Source: Kroppenstedtia eburnea
GTDB lineage: Bacteria > Bacillota > Bacilli > Thermoactinomycetales > DSM-45169
NCBI RefSeq assembly: GCF_013282215.1
Contig: NZ_CP048103.1
Span: forward strand, 124,001 to 188,000
Direction: 5' to 3'
DNA length: 64,000 bases
A model generated the notes under the pieces. The model saw only the letters and a program-made list of their open reading frames with translations. It searched no databases and was not told where the DNA came from. Of the stretch, positions 17,908-28,958 are shown in pieces (position 1 is the stretch's first letter; every line of letters starts with the position of its first letter). The position numbers and the translations under genes were made by a program.

Positions 17908-17997
17908 GAAACTGCGTAAAAGTGGAAGGATCGGTATAACCTATCCCCAGAAGGCTGCCGGCCAGCTACTGAACAGGAATGGGAGGAGCATATTGAA

Positions 17998-19695
17998 TTG
18001 GTGACCAAAAAGACGGAGAAGAAGATCCCCAGTGACATCGAAATCGCCCAAGAGGCGAAGATGCAGCCGATCGGAGAGATTGCCGCCCGCTTGGGGCTGG
18101 AGGAAGAGGACCTGGAGCTGTTCGGTAAGTACAAAGCCAAGATTTCCCCGGGGGTCTGGGAACGGATCCAATCCCGTCCCGACGGACGGTTGATCCTGGT
18201 CACGGCTATCAGCCCCACCCCCGCCGGGGAAGGAAAATCAACCGTCACTGTCGGTCTCGGTCAGGGGCTCAACCGGATTGGGAAAAGGGCCACCGTCGCC
18301 CTGCGGGAGCCTTCCCTCGGCCCCAGTATGGGGATCAAAGGGGGAGCCGCTGGCGGCGGTTATTCCCAAGTGCTTCCCATGGAGGATATCAATCTTCACT
18401 TCACCGGGGATTTTCATGCCATCACCTCCGCCCATAACGCCATTTCCGCAGTGATCGACAACCATATTCATCAGGGAAATTCCCTGGGGATCGACCCCCG
18501 GCGCATCCTCTGGAAACGGGTGCTGGACCTGAATGACCGGGCCCTGCGCCATATTGTGGTGGGACTGGGGGGGAAAGCACACGGAATGCCGCGGGAGGAC
18601 GGCTTTGACATCACCGTGGCCTCCGAGCTGATGGCCATCCTGTGTCTGGCCCAGGATCTGGAAGATCTGAAGGAGCGGATCAGCCGGATTCTTGTCGCCT
18701 ATCGCTTTGACGGTTCTCCGGTGACCGTGGCCGACCTCGGGGTGCAGGGGGCGGCGGCACTCCTGCTGAAGGATGCGATTCGTCCCAATCTGGTTCAGAC
18801 ATTGGAAAACACGCCGGCATTTGTGCATGGAGGCCCCTTTGCCAATATCGCCCACGGTTGTAACAGCCTGATCGCCACCCGCCATGCGCTGAAACTTTCC
18901 GAGTACACGGTGACGGAGGCGGGATTCGGGGCGGACCTGGGAGCGGAGAAGTTCCTCCATATCAAGAGCCGCATCGGCGGTCTCCGGCCGGATGTCGCCG
19001 TGGTCGTGGCCACGGTCCGGGCCTTGAAAATGCATGGGGGAATGGCGAAGAAGGATCTGCAGACTCCCCATCTCACCGCCCTGCGTCAGGGTCTGCCCAA
19101 TCTGGAACGCCACTTGGAGACGATTAGGAACTTCGGCCTGGCCCACGTGGTGGCGATCAACCGCTTTCCCACGGATACAGAGGAAGAGTTGGACTTGATC
19201 CGCCAATGGTGCGAAGAGCGGGAGATGCCCGTCTCACTGACGGAAGTATGGGAACACGGCGGTGCCGGCGGGGAGGATCTCGCTGAAAAAGTGGTCCGGT
19301 TGGCGGAAGCGGGTTCATCCCGTCTGCAATTTCAATATGATTTGGACCAACCCATCCGGACCAAGATCGCAGCCATCGCCCGCCAGGTTTACGGGGCGGA
19401 CGGGGTGGAATACAGTCCCCAGGCGGAAAAGCAGATAGGGGAGATCGAAGCCAACGGTTGGGATCAGTTGCCGATCTGTATGGCCAAGACCCAGTATTCC
19501 CTGTCCGATGATCCGGCGTCGCTGGGGCGTCCGGAGCATTTCACCCTCCATGTGAGGGAGCTGCGCCCCTCCGTCGGGGCAGGCTTTCTGGTGGCTCTCA
19601 CCGGAAATATGCTGACCATGCCGGGTCTGCCCAAAAAACCTGCCGCCCTGGGAATGGACGTGGATGCTGCCGGAAGGGTGTCGGGATTGTTTTGA
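17998..19695 (+). CDS. fhs: Formate-tetrahydrofolate ligase
   Basis: 565 residues, near the usual 556-560. The ATP/formyl phosphate site reads [18 protein letters not shown] (about residues 72-89), followed by [20 protein letters not shown] and [13 protein letters not shown]. The enzyme makes 10-formyl-THF from formate, ATP and THF for purine and initiator-tRNA formylation. The start is a TTG at 17998, nine bases after AGGAG. It lies between ftsH and coaX, where Bacillus has no such gene; the flanking folate genes (folP, folB, folK) make its presence coherent. Confidence 0.95.
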   Translation: MVTKKTEKKIPSDIEIAQEAKMQPIGEIAARLGLEEEDLELFGKYKAKISPGVWERIQSRPDGRLILVTAISPTPAGEGKSTVTVGLGQGLNRIGKRATVALREPSLGPSMGIKGGAAGGGYSQVLPMEDINLHFTGDFHAITSAHNAISAVIDNHIHQGNSLGIDPRRILWKRVLDLNDRALRHIVVGLGGKAHGMPREDGFDITVASELMAILCLAQDLEDLKERISRILVAYRFDGSPVTVADLGVQGAAALLLKDAIRPNLVQTLENTPAFVHGGPFANIAHGCNSLIATRHALKLSEYTVTEAGFGADLGAEKFLHIKSRIGGLRPDVAVVVATVRALKMHGGMAKKDLQTPHLTALRQGLPNLERHLETIRNFGLAHVVAINRFPTDTEEELDLIRQWCEEREMPVSLTEVWEHGGAGGEDLAEKVVRLAEAGSSRLQFQYDLDQPIRTKIAAIARQVYGADGVEYSPQAEKQIGEIEANGWDQLPICMAKTQYSLSDDPASLGRPEHFTLHVRELRPSVGAGFLVALTGNMLTMPGLPKKPAALGMDVDAAGRVSGLF

Positions 19696-19750
19696 CCTGG
19701 ATTCATGATCCACGCCTGTGATCTTGATCCCAAAAGCGGGGGACTGGCAA

Positions 19751-20518
19751 ATGCTCCTGGCAATGGACGTCGGTAACACAAACATCGTTTTCGGCATATA
19801 CAGAGGAGATGAACTGCTGTATCATTGGCGGGTCCAAACGGATAAGCAGTCCACGGAAGATGAGTACGGCATGCGCCTGAAAAATTTGTTTGGACATGTG
19901 GGGATCCGGTTGGAGGAGATCGACGGAATCATCATCTGTTCCGTCGTCCCCCCGCTCACCCATGTCCTGAAATTGCTCACCCGAAAATATTTTCAGGTAC
20001 AGCCGTTGATCGTCGGGCCCGGGGTGAAGACGGGACTCAACATCCAGTATGAAAACCCCCGGGAGGTGGGGACCGACCGCATCGTCAACGCCGTTGCCGC
20101 CATCGGGCGGTTCGGGGCCCCGGTGATCGTGGTCGATTTCGGGACGGCGACCACCTTCTGTTTTATCAATGAGGCGGGCCACTATGTCGGCGGGGCGATC
20201 ACCCCGGGGATCACCATCTCCACAGAGGCCTTGTACCAGCGGGCTTCCCAGCTGACCCGGGTGGAAATCGTCAATCCCGGGAGCGTGATCGGACGAAACA
20301 CCATCAAGGCGGTTCAGGCCGGGGTCTACTACGGCTATGTGGGAGCGGTGGATGGGATTGTCACCCGGATGAAAGCCTTGATGAAGAAACAGCCGACCGT
20401 GGTCGCCACCGGGGGATTGGCAGAACTGATCTGCGCAGAGACCCGCACCATCGATGTGGTGGATCCTCTGCTCACATTGAAGGGATTGAAAATGATCTAC
20501 GAACGGAATCAAAGTTGA
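19751..20518 (+). CDS. coaX: Type III pantothenate kinase
   Basis: 255 residues, the standard length. Motifs are [13 protein letters not shown] (ATP phosphate loop), [12 protein letters not shown] and [12 protein letters not shown]. CoaX catalyses the first step of CoA synthesis and needs a monovalent cation. I choose the ATG at 19751 after GGGGGA over one 11 codons upstream, because [11 protein letters not shown] matches the family start. coaX-hslO-cysK follow ftsH in Bacillus as here. Confidence 0.95.
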   Translation: MLLAMDVGNTNIVFGIYRGDELLYHWRVQTDKQSTEDEYGMRLKNLFGHVGIRLEEIDGIIICSVVPPLTHVLKLLTRKYFQVQPLIVGPGVKTGLNIQYENPREVGTDRIVNAVAAIGRFGAPVIVVDFGTATTFCFINEAGHYVGGAITPGITISTEALYQRASQLTRVEIVNPGSVIGRNTIKAVQAGVYYGYVGAVDGIVTRMKALMKKQPTVVATGGLAELICAETRTIDVVDPLLTLKGLKMIYERNQS

Positions 20519-20527
20519 GGTTGACGG

Positions 20528-20549
20528 ACCCCGGAGTACGGGGTTTTTT
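20528..20549 (+). terminator. Terminator after coaX
   Basis: CCCCG and CGGGG around GAGTA, followed by six T. Confidence 0.8.
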
Positions 20550-20577
20550 CACAGTCGTCGGAAAGTGAGGATGTCAA

Positions 20578-21462
20578 ATGACCGCAGTAAAGGATTACGC
20601 CATCCGGGGAACCGCATATCAAGGGTATGTGCGGGCTTTTGCCTGTGTGACCACCGGGATGATGAATAAGATGCAGAAGCGCCATCAAACCTGGCCCGTC
20701 GCCAGCGCCGCCTTGGGACGGACGGTGTCGGCGGGAGCGATGATGGGCATGATGCTGAAAAATGACTCAGACAAAATGACGATCCAGATCCGGGGGGACG
20801 GTCCCTTGGGCCAGATCCTCGTCGATGTGGACGCCGGGGGAAGGATCCGGGGCTACGTGCAAAATCCGGCGGTGGATCTGCCCAACAATGCCCAGGGAAA
20901 GTTGAACGTGGGCGGTGGCGTGGGCCAAGGAACCCTGAATGTGGTGAAAGATCTGGGCCTGAAGGACCCCTATCGGGGGAGCGTCAACTTGGTCTCCGGA
21001 GAGCTGGGGGATGATTTCACCTATTACCTGACCGCCTCGGAACAGATCCCCTCCTCTGTGGGAGTGGGGGTGCTGGTGGCCCCTGATGGGGGGATCCTCC
21101 ATTCCGGCGGTTTTATCGTCCAGCTGATGCCCGGCGCCGAAGAGCGGTTGATCGATGAATTGGAACAACGGATCCGGCACCTCCCTTCGGTCACCCAGCT
21201 GATGGAAAAAGGGGACCGTCCCGAGGATCTCCTCCGCCGGATCTTGGGGGACAGCCTGAAGATCACCGACCGGCAACCCCTCACCTTCCGTTGCCACTGT
21301 TCCCGGGAGCGGATCGACAACACATTGCGCAGTCTGGGAAAAGAAGAATTGCACCGATTGATCGAGGAGCAGGGAGCGGCGGAAGTGATCTGCCATTTTT
21401 GCAATGAAGTTTACCGGGTGCCAAAGTCGGATCTGGAAAAGCTGTTGCAAGAGGCGCAATGA
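20578..21462 (+). CDS. hslO: Redox-regulated chaperone Hsp33
   Basis: 294 residues. The C-terminal zinc switch has the CxC and CxxC pairs (FRCHCSRE and ICHFCNEVY). The N-terminal chaperone domain has VASAALGRTVSAGAMMGMML and GGGVGQGTLNVVKDLG. Under oxidation the cysteines release zinc and the protein holds unfolding clients. GGAAAGTGAGG lies just upstream of the ATG. Its position between coaX and cysK is conserved in Bacillus. Confidence 0.96.
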   Translation: MTAVKDYAIRGTAYQGYVRAFACVTTGMMNKMQKRHQTWPVASAALGRTVSAGAMMGMMLKNDSDKMTIQIRGDGPLGQILVDVDAGGRIRGYVQNPAVDLPNNAQGKLNVGGGVGQGTLNVVKDLGLKDPYRGSVNLVSGELGDDFTYYLTASEQIPSSVGVGVLVAPDGGILHSGGFIVQLMPGAEERLIDELEQRIRHLPSVTQLMEKGDRPEDLLRRILGDSLKITDRQPLTFRCHCSRERIDNTLRSLGKEELHRLIEEQGAAEVICHFCNEVYRVPKSDLEKLLQEAQ

Positions 21463-21513
21463 AAACAGGTGACGATGCGGTCCGGCCCACGCTCAGTGGA
21501 CTCGGGCCGTGTT

Positions 21514-21703
21514 CTAGAAGTGTTGTGAAAAAGTCATTCATACCCATAGGGCACAAGTCTCGCCAGGGGGCTTTCGCCCCCGGTCTCGCTATGTAGGGAG
21601 GGTTGGGTTTCACATGGAGTGATTTTGGATCATCAGCAACGAAAACGACATGTGAAACCCAATCCCGACCGACCCGGTCAGAATTGATTCACAATGATTC
21701 TTG
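21514..21703 (+). repeat. MITE-like element, copy 5 (190 bp)
   Basis: The left end CTAGAAGTGTTGTGA is intact and the right end TCACAATGATTCTTG is degenerate. It carries the GC-rich block shared with copies 1, 2 and 6 and the GGGTTTCACAT/ATGTGAAACCC arms. Confidence 0.8.
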
Positions 21704-21768
21704 TTTTTGGGCATGAGTTGGGCAGAGGAGGAAGAAAATACGATTGAAATCCCGGCGACAACCCGGAA

Positions 21769-21797
21769 TTGACAGAGGGAGGGCGGATTGGTACGAT
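21769..21797 (+). promoter_or_regulatory. Sigma-A promoter of cysK
   Basis: A perfect TTGACA (21769-21774) and TACGAT (21792-21797) with a 17-base spacer, 50 bases before cysK. Confidence 0.7.
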
Positions 21798-21809
21798 AAA
21801 GCCATAAAT

Positions 21810-21828
21810 ACCAACCGAACTACTTGGT
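21810..21828 (+). promoter_or_regulatory. Inverted repeat in the cysK leader, possible operator
   Basis: ACCAA and TTGGT are separated by nine bases, just after the -10 box, where a repressor would block transcription. In Firmicutes cysK is often controlled by CymR. I cannot confirm that this matches the CymR site. Confidence 0.4.
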
Positions 21829-21846
21829 TAAGAAGGGGAGGCCATT

Positions 21847-22773
21847 ATGCGCGCTGCCAACAGCATTACCGATCTCATCGGGGAAACGCCCGTTGTGAAG
21901 TTGAATCGCATCGTGGGCAAGTCAGATGCCGACATCTATCTGAAACTGGAGTATTTTAACCCGGGGAGCAGTGTGAAAGACCGGATCGCCCTCAGCATGA
22001 TTGAAGACGCGGAGGAACGGGGGGAATTGAAACCCGGGGATACGATTCTGGAGCCCACCAGCGGGAACACGGGAATCGGGCTGGCCATGGTGGCTGCAGC
22101 CAAGGGGTATCGGGCGATTCTGGTGATGCCGGATACCATGAGTATGGAACGGCGCAACCTCCTGCGGGCCTATGGAGCGGAACTGGTGCTCACACCCGGG
22201 GCGGAAGGGATGAAGGGAGCCATCGCCAAAGCGGAAGAGCTGGCCGCCGCCCGCCCGGATGTGTTCATGCCCCAACAGTTCAACAACCCGGCCAACGTGA
22301 AAATTCATGCAGAGACCACCGGACCGGAGCTGCTGAAGCAGATGGACGGCAAGATTGACGCCTTTGTGGCCGGGGTGGGCACCGGCGGAACCATCACCGG
22401 TGCCGGGCGGGTCCTGAAGGAGCAGATCCCCGGCATCCATATCGCCGCCGTGGAACCCACCGCCTCTCCCGTTCTCTCCGGCGGGGAACCAAGTCCCCAC
22501 AAGATCCAGGGGATTGGAGCCGGGTTTGTTCCTGAGATTCTGGACCGGGAAATCTACGATGAAGTGATCACCGTCGACAATGAAGAAGCTTTTCAATGGG
22601 CCCGCCGCCTCGCCCGGGAAGAAGGGATCCTGGGGGGGATCTCCTCCGGCGCCGCCGTCGCCGCCTCCATGAAGGTGGCCCGCCGGCTCGGGGAAGGCAA
22701 ACGGGTGGTGACCGTCATCCCCAGCAACGGGGAACGCTACTTGACCACTCAGCTGTATCAATTTGAAGAGTGA
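21847..22773 (+). CDS. cysK: O-acetylserine (thiol)-lyase, cysteine synthase A
   Basis: 308 residues. The PLP lysine lies in [15 protein letters not shown] (about residue 42), and phosphate and substrate loops include PTSGNTGIG and [12 protein letters not shown]. The enzyme forms cysteine from O-acetylserine and sulfide. GGGGAGG precedes the ATG. In Bacillus pabB, pabA and pabC follow; here a terminator and folP follow instead. Confidence 0.97.
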   Translation: MRAANSITDLIGETPVVKLNRIVGKSDADIYLKLEYFNPGSSVKDRIALSMIEDAEERGELKPGDTILEPTSGNTGIGLAMVAAAKGYRAILVMPDTMSMERRNLLRAYGAELVLTPGAEGMKGAIAKAEELAAARPDVFMPQQFNNPANVKIHAETTGPELLKQMDGKIDAFVAGVGTGGTITGAGRVLKEQIPGIHIAAVEPTASPVLSGGEPSPHKIQGIGAGFVPEILDREIYDEVITVDNEEAFQWARRLAREEGILGGISSGAAVAASMKVARRLGEGKRVVTVIPSNGERYLTTQLYQFEE

Positions 22774-22785
22774 GGATGGGCACCG

Positions 22786-22808
22786 GCCCCGCGTGAGCGG
22801 GGCTTTTT
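22786..22808 (+). terminator. Terminator after cysK
   Basis: GCCCCGC and GCGGGGC around GTGA, followed by five T. Confidence 0.88.
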
Positions 22809-23010
22809 CCCTGTGAAAAGGGGAGTTTTTGGCTGAGAGGGTGGCGGAGGGACACCTTTTTTCCCGGGAGGATTTGTTGTAAACTGAGGGGAGGGCTTTT
22901 GTGCAATCGATCACAACATGACAGCGGGGAAAGTCATTACAGGCCTTGAACAGAAAAGATCCGCTGGCAGTGAAGGATATAGATCCCAGCCGATGTGGAG
23001 GTGAGAATCG

Positions 23011-23868
23011 ATGACACAAACGACGCTGAATCCCTTCCGGCCGATCCAGGCCGGTGCCTATACGTTGCCCACAGACCGACGCACTGTGGTGATGGGGATT
23101 CTCAATATCACCCCGGATTCCTTTTCCGACGGAGGAAAGTTCAACCGGCTGGAGCAGGCGGTGAACCGCGCCCGGCAATTGGCGGCCGACGGTGCCGACA
23201 TCATCGATGTGGGAGGCGAATCCACCCGGCCGGGGTACACCCCCGTCTCCCCGGAGGAGGAGTTGCGACGGGTGATTCCCGTCATCCGCGAACTGTCCCA
23301 AACCATCGACGTTCCCATCTCCATCGACACCACCAAAGCAGTGGTGGCCCGCCGGGCGGTGGAAGCGGGTGCACATGTGATCAACGATGTGTGGGGATTC
23401 AAAAAGGATCCCGACATGGCCCGAACCGCGGCGGAGCTGGACGTGCCGGTGATCCTGATGCACAATCGGGAGATGGCCCGTTATGATTCCCTGATGGACG
23501 AGATCTGTCGCGACCTGATGGAATGCGTGGCCAGCGCCCGGAGGGCGGGAGTGAAAGAGGAGCGAATCATCCTCGATCCGGGGATCGGCTTTGGCAAGAC
23601 CCACGAGCAGAACCTGACGGTGATGAACCACCTGGAGCGGATTGTGGAACTGGGCTATCCGGTTCTCCTCGGCACTTCCCGCAAGTCCCTGGTCGGCCGC
23701 ACCCTGGACCTGCCGGTGGAGGAGCGGGTGGAAGGCACCGGAGCCACGGTCACATTGGGGATCGCCAAGGGCTGCCGGATTGTGCGTGTCCATGATGTGA
23801 AAGAGATGGTCCGGGTCTGCCGCATGACCGATGCCATGGTGAACGCTTCCGGTGGAGGGGAGCTTTGA
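23011..23868 (+). CDS. folP: Dihydropteroate synthase
   Basis: 285 residues. The signatures MGILNITPDSFSDGG and IDVGGESTRPGYTPV are intact, as is the sulfonamide-site region DPGIGFGKTHEQN. The enzyme joins p-aminobenzoate to the pterin diphosphate. It heads a folP-folB-folK cluster with one- and four-base overlaps. GTGGAGG lies upstream of the ATG. The genes for p-aminobenzoate synthesis that normally precede it are not in the window. Confidence 0.96.
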   Translation: MTQTTLNPFRPIQAGAYTLPTDRRTVVMGILNITPDSFSDGGKFNRLEQAVNRARQLAADGADIIDVGGESTRPGYTPVSPEEELRRVIPVIRELSQTIDVPISIDTTKAVVARRAVEAGAHVINDVWGFKKDPDMARTAAELDVPVILMHNREMARYDSLMDEICRDLMECVASARRAGVKEERIILDPGIGFGKTHEQNLTVMNHLERIVELGYPVLLGTSRKSLVGRTLDLPVEERVEGTGATVTLGIAKGCRIVRVHDVKEMVRVCRMTDAMVNASGGGEL

Positions 23869-24230
23869 TGGACAAGATCTTTTTCGACGGAATGTCTTTT
23901 TATGCCTATCATGGTGTATTCCCCGAGGAGAACCGGCTGGGACAGCGGTTTCTCGTCGATCTGGAGCTGGGTCTTCACTTCAAGGCAGCGGCAGAGACGG
24001 ATGATCTCCGGCAAACGGTGAACTACGCCGAGGTGTATGAGGCGGTGAAGGCGGAGGTGGAGGGGGAATCCCATGCCTTGCTGGAAACGCTGGCGGAACG
24101 GATCGCCGATCGTTTGTTGACCGGGTTTCCGCTGGAAGAGGTGAAAGTCCGGGTCACCAAACCGGATCCGCCGATCCCGGGTCACTACCGGTCGGTCGGG
24201 GTGGAGATCCGGCGGAGACAAGCCCGATGA
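23868..24230 (+). CDS. folB: Dihydroneopterin aldolase
   Basis: 120 residues, the normal length. It begins MDKIFFDGMSFYAYHGVFPE, with the conserved catalytic Tyr and Glu region and a C-terminal VRVTKPDPPIPGHYRSVGVE. The ATG at 23868 shares one base with the folP stop, and GGAGGGG lies in the end of folP. The gene overlaps folK by four bases, so the three folate enzymes should be made together. Confidence 0.95.
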   Translation: MDKIFFDGMSFYAYHGVFPEENRLGQRFLVDLELGLHFKAAAETDDLRQTVNYAEVYEAVKAEVEGESHALLETLAERIADRLLTGFPLEEVKVRVTKPDPPIPGHYRSVGVEIRRRQAR

Positions 24231-24751
24231 GCCAAGCAATGACCGCCCACCTCGGTCTGGGGAGCAACCTGGGAGACCGCCGGCTCCAGCTGGAGGAGGC
24301 GCTCCGCCGCTTGCACCGGCGGGAGGGGATTCAACTCACCCGGCTCTCTTCGCTGTATGAGACGGCACCGGTGGGCTTCCTCGATCAGCCCCCTTTTCTC
24401 AATCTGTGTGCGGAAATCCGGACGACATTATCCCCGGCGGTCCTCCTCCGAACCCTGTTGCAGGTGGAACAGGAACTGCACCGGGTGCGCAGGGTGCGAT
24501 GGGGTCCGCGCACCATCGATGTGGATTTGCTCCTGTACGGCGACCGGATCCTCCGGGAAGAGCGGCTGACCGTTCCCCATCCCCGCATGACGGAGCGGCC
24601 TTTTGTCCTGATCCCCTTGGCCGAGATCGCTGGAGAAATCCCTGTTCCCGGAACGGGAAAAACCGTCCATCAGTGGCGGGCGGAGATGGGAACCCCCGAG
24701 GATGTGGTCCCCCTCCCCAACCCGCTCACCCTGGAGCAAGTGACGACCTAG
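24227..24751 (+). CDS. folK: 6-hydroxymethyl-7,8-dihydropterin pyrophosphokinase
   Basis: 174 residues. Family motifs are LGLGSNLGDR, ETAPVGFLDQPPFLN and the HPPK signature RWGPRTIDVDLLLYGD. It supplies the pterin diphosphate for FolP. It starts in the folB stop (ATGA). Its own TAG stop at 24749-24751 is made by the left terminal base triplet of MITE-like copy 6, so the element inserted at or created the gene end; the last few residues may differ from an ancestral C-terminus. Confidence 0.95.
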   Translation: MSQAMTAHLGLGSNLGDRRLQLEEALRRLHRREGIQLTRLSSLYETAPVGFLDQPPFLNLCAEIRTTLSPAVLLRTLLQVEQELHRVRRVRWGPRTIDVDLLLYGDRILREERLTVPHPRMTERPFVLIPLAEIAGEIPVPGTGKTVHQWRAEMGTPEDVVPLPNPLTLEQVTT

Positions 24752-24934
24752 AAGCATTGTGAAAAAGCCATTCATACCCATAGGGCACAAGTCTCGCCAA
24801 GGTCACTCCGTTCCCGGTCTCGCTATGGGATGGTTGGGTTTCAGATGGAGTGACTTTGGCTCGCAAGAACAACGGAACGCAATGTGAAACCCAATCCCGA
24901 CCGTCTTAGACGCACTAAATGAGAATGCTTTCAG
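24748..24934 (+). repeat. MITE-like element, copy 6 (187 bp)
   Basis: The left end CTAGAAGCATTGTGA overlaps the folK stop codon, and the degenerate right end is TGAGAATGCTTTCAG. The inner blocks follow copy 5 (CCCATAGGGCACAAGTCTCG) with changes. It separates folK from dusB, where Bacillus has a short gene (yazB) that is absent here. Confidence 0.8.
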
Positions 24935-24959
24935 GAATGTCTGAAAGGAGGTGTTTGAG

Positions 24960-25967
24960 GTGAAACAGATGAAGCTGAACATCGGATCGGTGGAGACGGA
25001 GAACAATGTGGTGTTGGCCCCGATGGCCGGCGTCTGCAACCCGGCATTCCGCCTGATCGCCCGCGAGTTCGGCACCGGCCTCGTCTGTGCGGAGATGGTG
25101 AGCGACAAGGCGATCCTGCACGGAAACGCCCGGACGAAAAAGATGCTGCTGGTGGACGAGCGGGAGAAGCCCCTCTCCCTCCAGATCTTCGGCGGGGATA
25201 AGGAAACTCTGGTGGAAGCGGCCCGGGTGGTGGACAAACAGACCAATGCCGACATCATCGACATCAACATGGGTTGTCCCGTGCCCAAGGTGATCAAGTG
25301 CGATGCCGGTGCCCGCTGGCTTCTGGATCCCAACAAGATCGAGGAGATGGTTTCCGCAGTGGTGGAAGCCGTCGACAAACCGGTGACGGTGAAGATGCGC
25401 ACCGGCTGGGATGAAAACCATATCTACGCTGTGGAGAATGCCAAGGCTCTGGAACGGGCCGGGGCCCAGGCCGTCTCCCTTCACGGGCGCACCCGGCAAC
25501 AGATGTACACCGGGAAAGCCGACTGGGACATCATCCGGCAAGTGAAAGAAGCGGTGAAGATCCCCGTGATCGGCAACGGGGATGTCCAGACTCCCCAGGA
25601 TGCGAAACGGATGCTGGATACCACCGGTTGCGACGGAGTGATGATCGGCCGGGCCGCTCTGGGCAACCCCTGGATGCTGTACCGGACCATCCATTACCTG
25701 TCCACCGGGGAATTGCTTCCCGAACCCACTCCGAAGGAGAAAGTGGAGATCGCCCTCTTGCACATGGACCGGCTGATCGCTCTCCGCGGGGAAGAAGTGG
25801 CCGTCCGGGAGATGCGCAAACATGCTTCCTGGTACCTGCGGGGGATGCGGGGGGCCGCCCGGATCAAGGATCAGGTGAACGAACAGACCACCCGGGAAGG
25901 GATGGCCCAGGTCCTGACCGGGTTTGTGGAGCAGTCGGAAGAGCGTTCCAAGAAGCAACCCGCCTGA
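24960..25967 (+). CDS. dusB: tRNA-dihydrouridine synthase B
   Basis: 335 residues. The FMN-binding TIM barrel begins [17 protein letters not shown]; the catalytic Cys is in [17 protein letters not shown], and [15 protein letters not shown] is the FMN phosphate region. It reduces uridines in tRNA. The GTG at 24960 is eight bases after GGAGG, better placed than a GTG at 24951 that lies in the Shine-Dalgarno itself. It lies before lysS, as in Bacillus. Confidence 0.95.
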   Translation: MKQMKLNIGSVETENNVVLAPMAGVCNPAFRLIAREFGTGLVCAEMVSDKAILHGNARTKKMLLVDEREKPLSLQIFGGDKETLVEAARVVDKQTNADIIDINMGCPVPKVIKCDAGARWLLDPNKIEEMVSAVVEAVDKPVTVKMRTGWDENHIYAVENAKALERAGAQAVSLHGRTRQQMYTGKADWDIIRQVKEAVKIPVIGNGDVQTPQDAKRMLDTTGCDGVMIGRAALGNPWMLYRTIHYLSTGELLPEPTPKEKVEIALLHMDRLIALRGEEVAVREMRKHASWYLRGMRGAARIKDQVNEQTTREGMAQVLTGFVEQSEERSKKQPA

Positions 25968-25988
25968 ACAACTTCGGATGGGAAACCG

Positions 25989-27575
<1,587 letters not shown>

Positions 27576-27595
27576 AATCGGCTTGAAACTGCCAG

Positions 27596-27636
27596 AAAGC
27601 CCAGTGAGCCAACTGATGGTTGGACACTGGGCTTTT
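27596..27636 (+). terminator. Terminator after lysS
   Basis: AAGCCCAGTG pairs with CACTGGGCTT; an inner CCAAC/GTTGG helix closes the loop, and TTTTG follows. Confidence 0.75.
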
Positions 27637-27654
27637 GTGTATTGGCAAGGGATT

Positions 27655-27757
27655 AGGGCGTGTCTGATAAATCTTTATCTGGTGCGGGGCCGGTCGGTCC
27701 CTCTCCTCACAACGCGTCTCACATTCCTTCGGAAACTTGAATTACCAGACACGCCCT
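27655..27757. repeat. Second inverted-repeat element (103 bp)
   Basis: AGGGCGTGTCTGATAA at the left is mirrored by TTACCAGACACGCCCT at the right (15 of 16 pairs). The inside includes TCACAACGCGTCTCACATTCC, which echoes the other repeat family. Related ends occur at 15461 and 56319. It has no coding capacity; it is probably a small non-autonomous element or a remnant of an insertion sequence. Confidence 0.7.
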
Positions 27758-27819
27758 GGGAACAGATTGTGGTATATATGTGTGGAGAGGGAAGGGTCAG
27801 GACGGGGTTGTGCTCCACT

Positions 27820-28695
27820 TTATCCCTGGCGCAAGACCCTGTTCAACCGGTCCGGGTAGTTGGTCACGATTCCGTCGACACCCCAGCGGATCAGCCGGCG
27901 CATGTCCCGGGGGCGGTTGACGGTGTAGGGATGGATCATCAGTCCGTGGCGATGGGCGCGGCGGACGTCCTCCCGACTCACCCGCCGGTGGTCATAGCCG
28001 ATTCCGTCGGCATAGGCGGCGATATGGCGAAGGGTTCGGGGGGAGAAGTAGCCGGCTTCCCGATAATGAAACAGCTGGATCAGCGGAACCCGGGGCATCA
28101 ACCGATGGACCCGGTTCAGGCTGGCCCGGTCAAAGGAGACGATCATCACCCGGGGCGTCTCCCCCTTTCCGGGCAGAAGACGGTGCTTCTCCAAAGTGCG
28201 GATCAGTTTCCCCTCCAACTCCGGTCCGGCGGATTCCGGTTTGATCTCGATGCTGAAACGGATCTTGCCCTTCTTCAGCCGGAGAACCTCTTCCAGGGTG
28301 GGGATGCGAAGCCCCTGAAAATCCGGGTGCCATTTCCGGGGGTGCCTTTTCCCGAACCAAGAACCGGCATCCAGCCGTTTCAGCTGTGCCAATGTATAAT
28401 TCCGTACCGGCCCGGTTCCGTCGGTGGTCCGATCCAACGTCTCATCATGGATCACCACCAAGTGCCCGTCCCGGGTCAGATGCAGATCCAACTCCACCCA
28501 ATCCGCCCCCATCCGCCGGGCCAGTTGATAGGCGGGAAGCGTCGACTCCGGCGCATGTCCCGAGGCCCCCCGGTGGGCGATATTCCACACCTTGTCCCTC
28601 GCAGTCGCCTCCTCCACCATCCCGGTCCCCGCCAAAGCCGGCACCAAGACCAACAGCACCAGCCCCACCTGCAACCAGTGGCGGTGCCTCCTCAT
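27820..28695 (-). CDS. Exported glycerophosphodiester phosphodiesterase
   Basis: 291 residues with a signal peptide (about 1-31). The GDPD domain begins IAHRGASGHAPESTLPAYQL, containing the catalytic His and metal Glu, followed by ELDLHLTRDGHLVVIHDETL with the second catalytic His. The enzyme releases glycerol-3-phosphate from deacylated lipids or, in some wall-acting members, from teichoic acid. It is a paralogue of the next gene on the same strand, about 260 bases away. Which substrate it uses cannot be read. Confidence 0.9.
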   Translation of the reverse strand: MRRHRHWLQVGLVLLVLVPALAGTGMVEEATARDKVWNIAHRGASGHAPESTLPAYQLARRMGADWVELDLHLTRDGHLVVIHDETLDRTTDGTGPVRNYTLAQLKRLDAGSWFGKRHPRKWHPDFQGLRIPTLEEVLRLKKGKIRFSIEIKPESAGPELEGKLIRTLEKHRLLPGKGETPRVMIVSFDRASLNRVHRLMPRVPLIQLFHYREAGYFSPRTLRHIAAYADGIGYDHRRVSREDVRRAHRHGLMIHPYTVNRPRDMRRLIRWGVDGIVTNYPDRLNRVLRQG

Positions 28696-28904
28696 GGACC
28701 TCCCTCCCTTCTCCCCGCGGACAGCCCGCCGGGGTACAGGGCTTAGGATGCCATGGAGAGGGGGAAGTCATTCCGGATCAAAAGAAGGTCCGCCTCGAAG
28801 GTGAACGCAGTCTTATGAAGAACATCTTGAAGTATTGTGAAGAGCCTGTTCGCAGGAGGTTCATAAACTTTCCCTCCGCCAAAGTTCCAATAGGGTTTGT
28901 ATGA

Positions 28905-28941
28905 CAAAAGCTCCGCACAGGTTTCCCGGGCGGAGCTTTTG
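28905..28941 (-). terminator. Terminator after the second phosphodiesterase gene
   Basis: CAAAAGCTCCG pairs with CGGAGCTTTTG across a 15-base loop. It has T-rich ends in both directions and lies 17 bases beyond the end of the minus-strand gene that stops at 28959. Confidence 0.7.
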
Positions 28942-28958
28942 ATGTTGAAGCGATGGGC

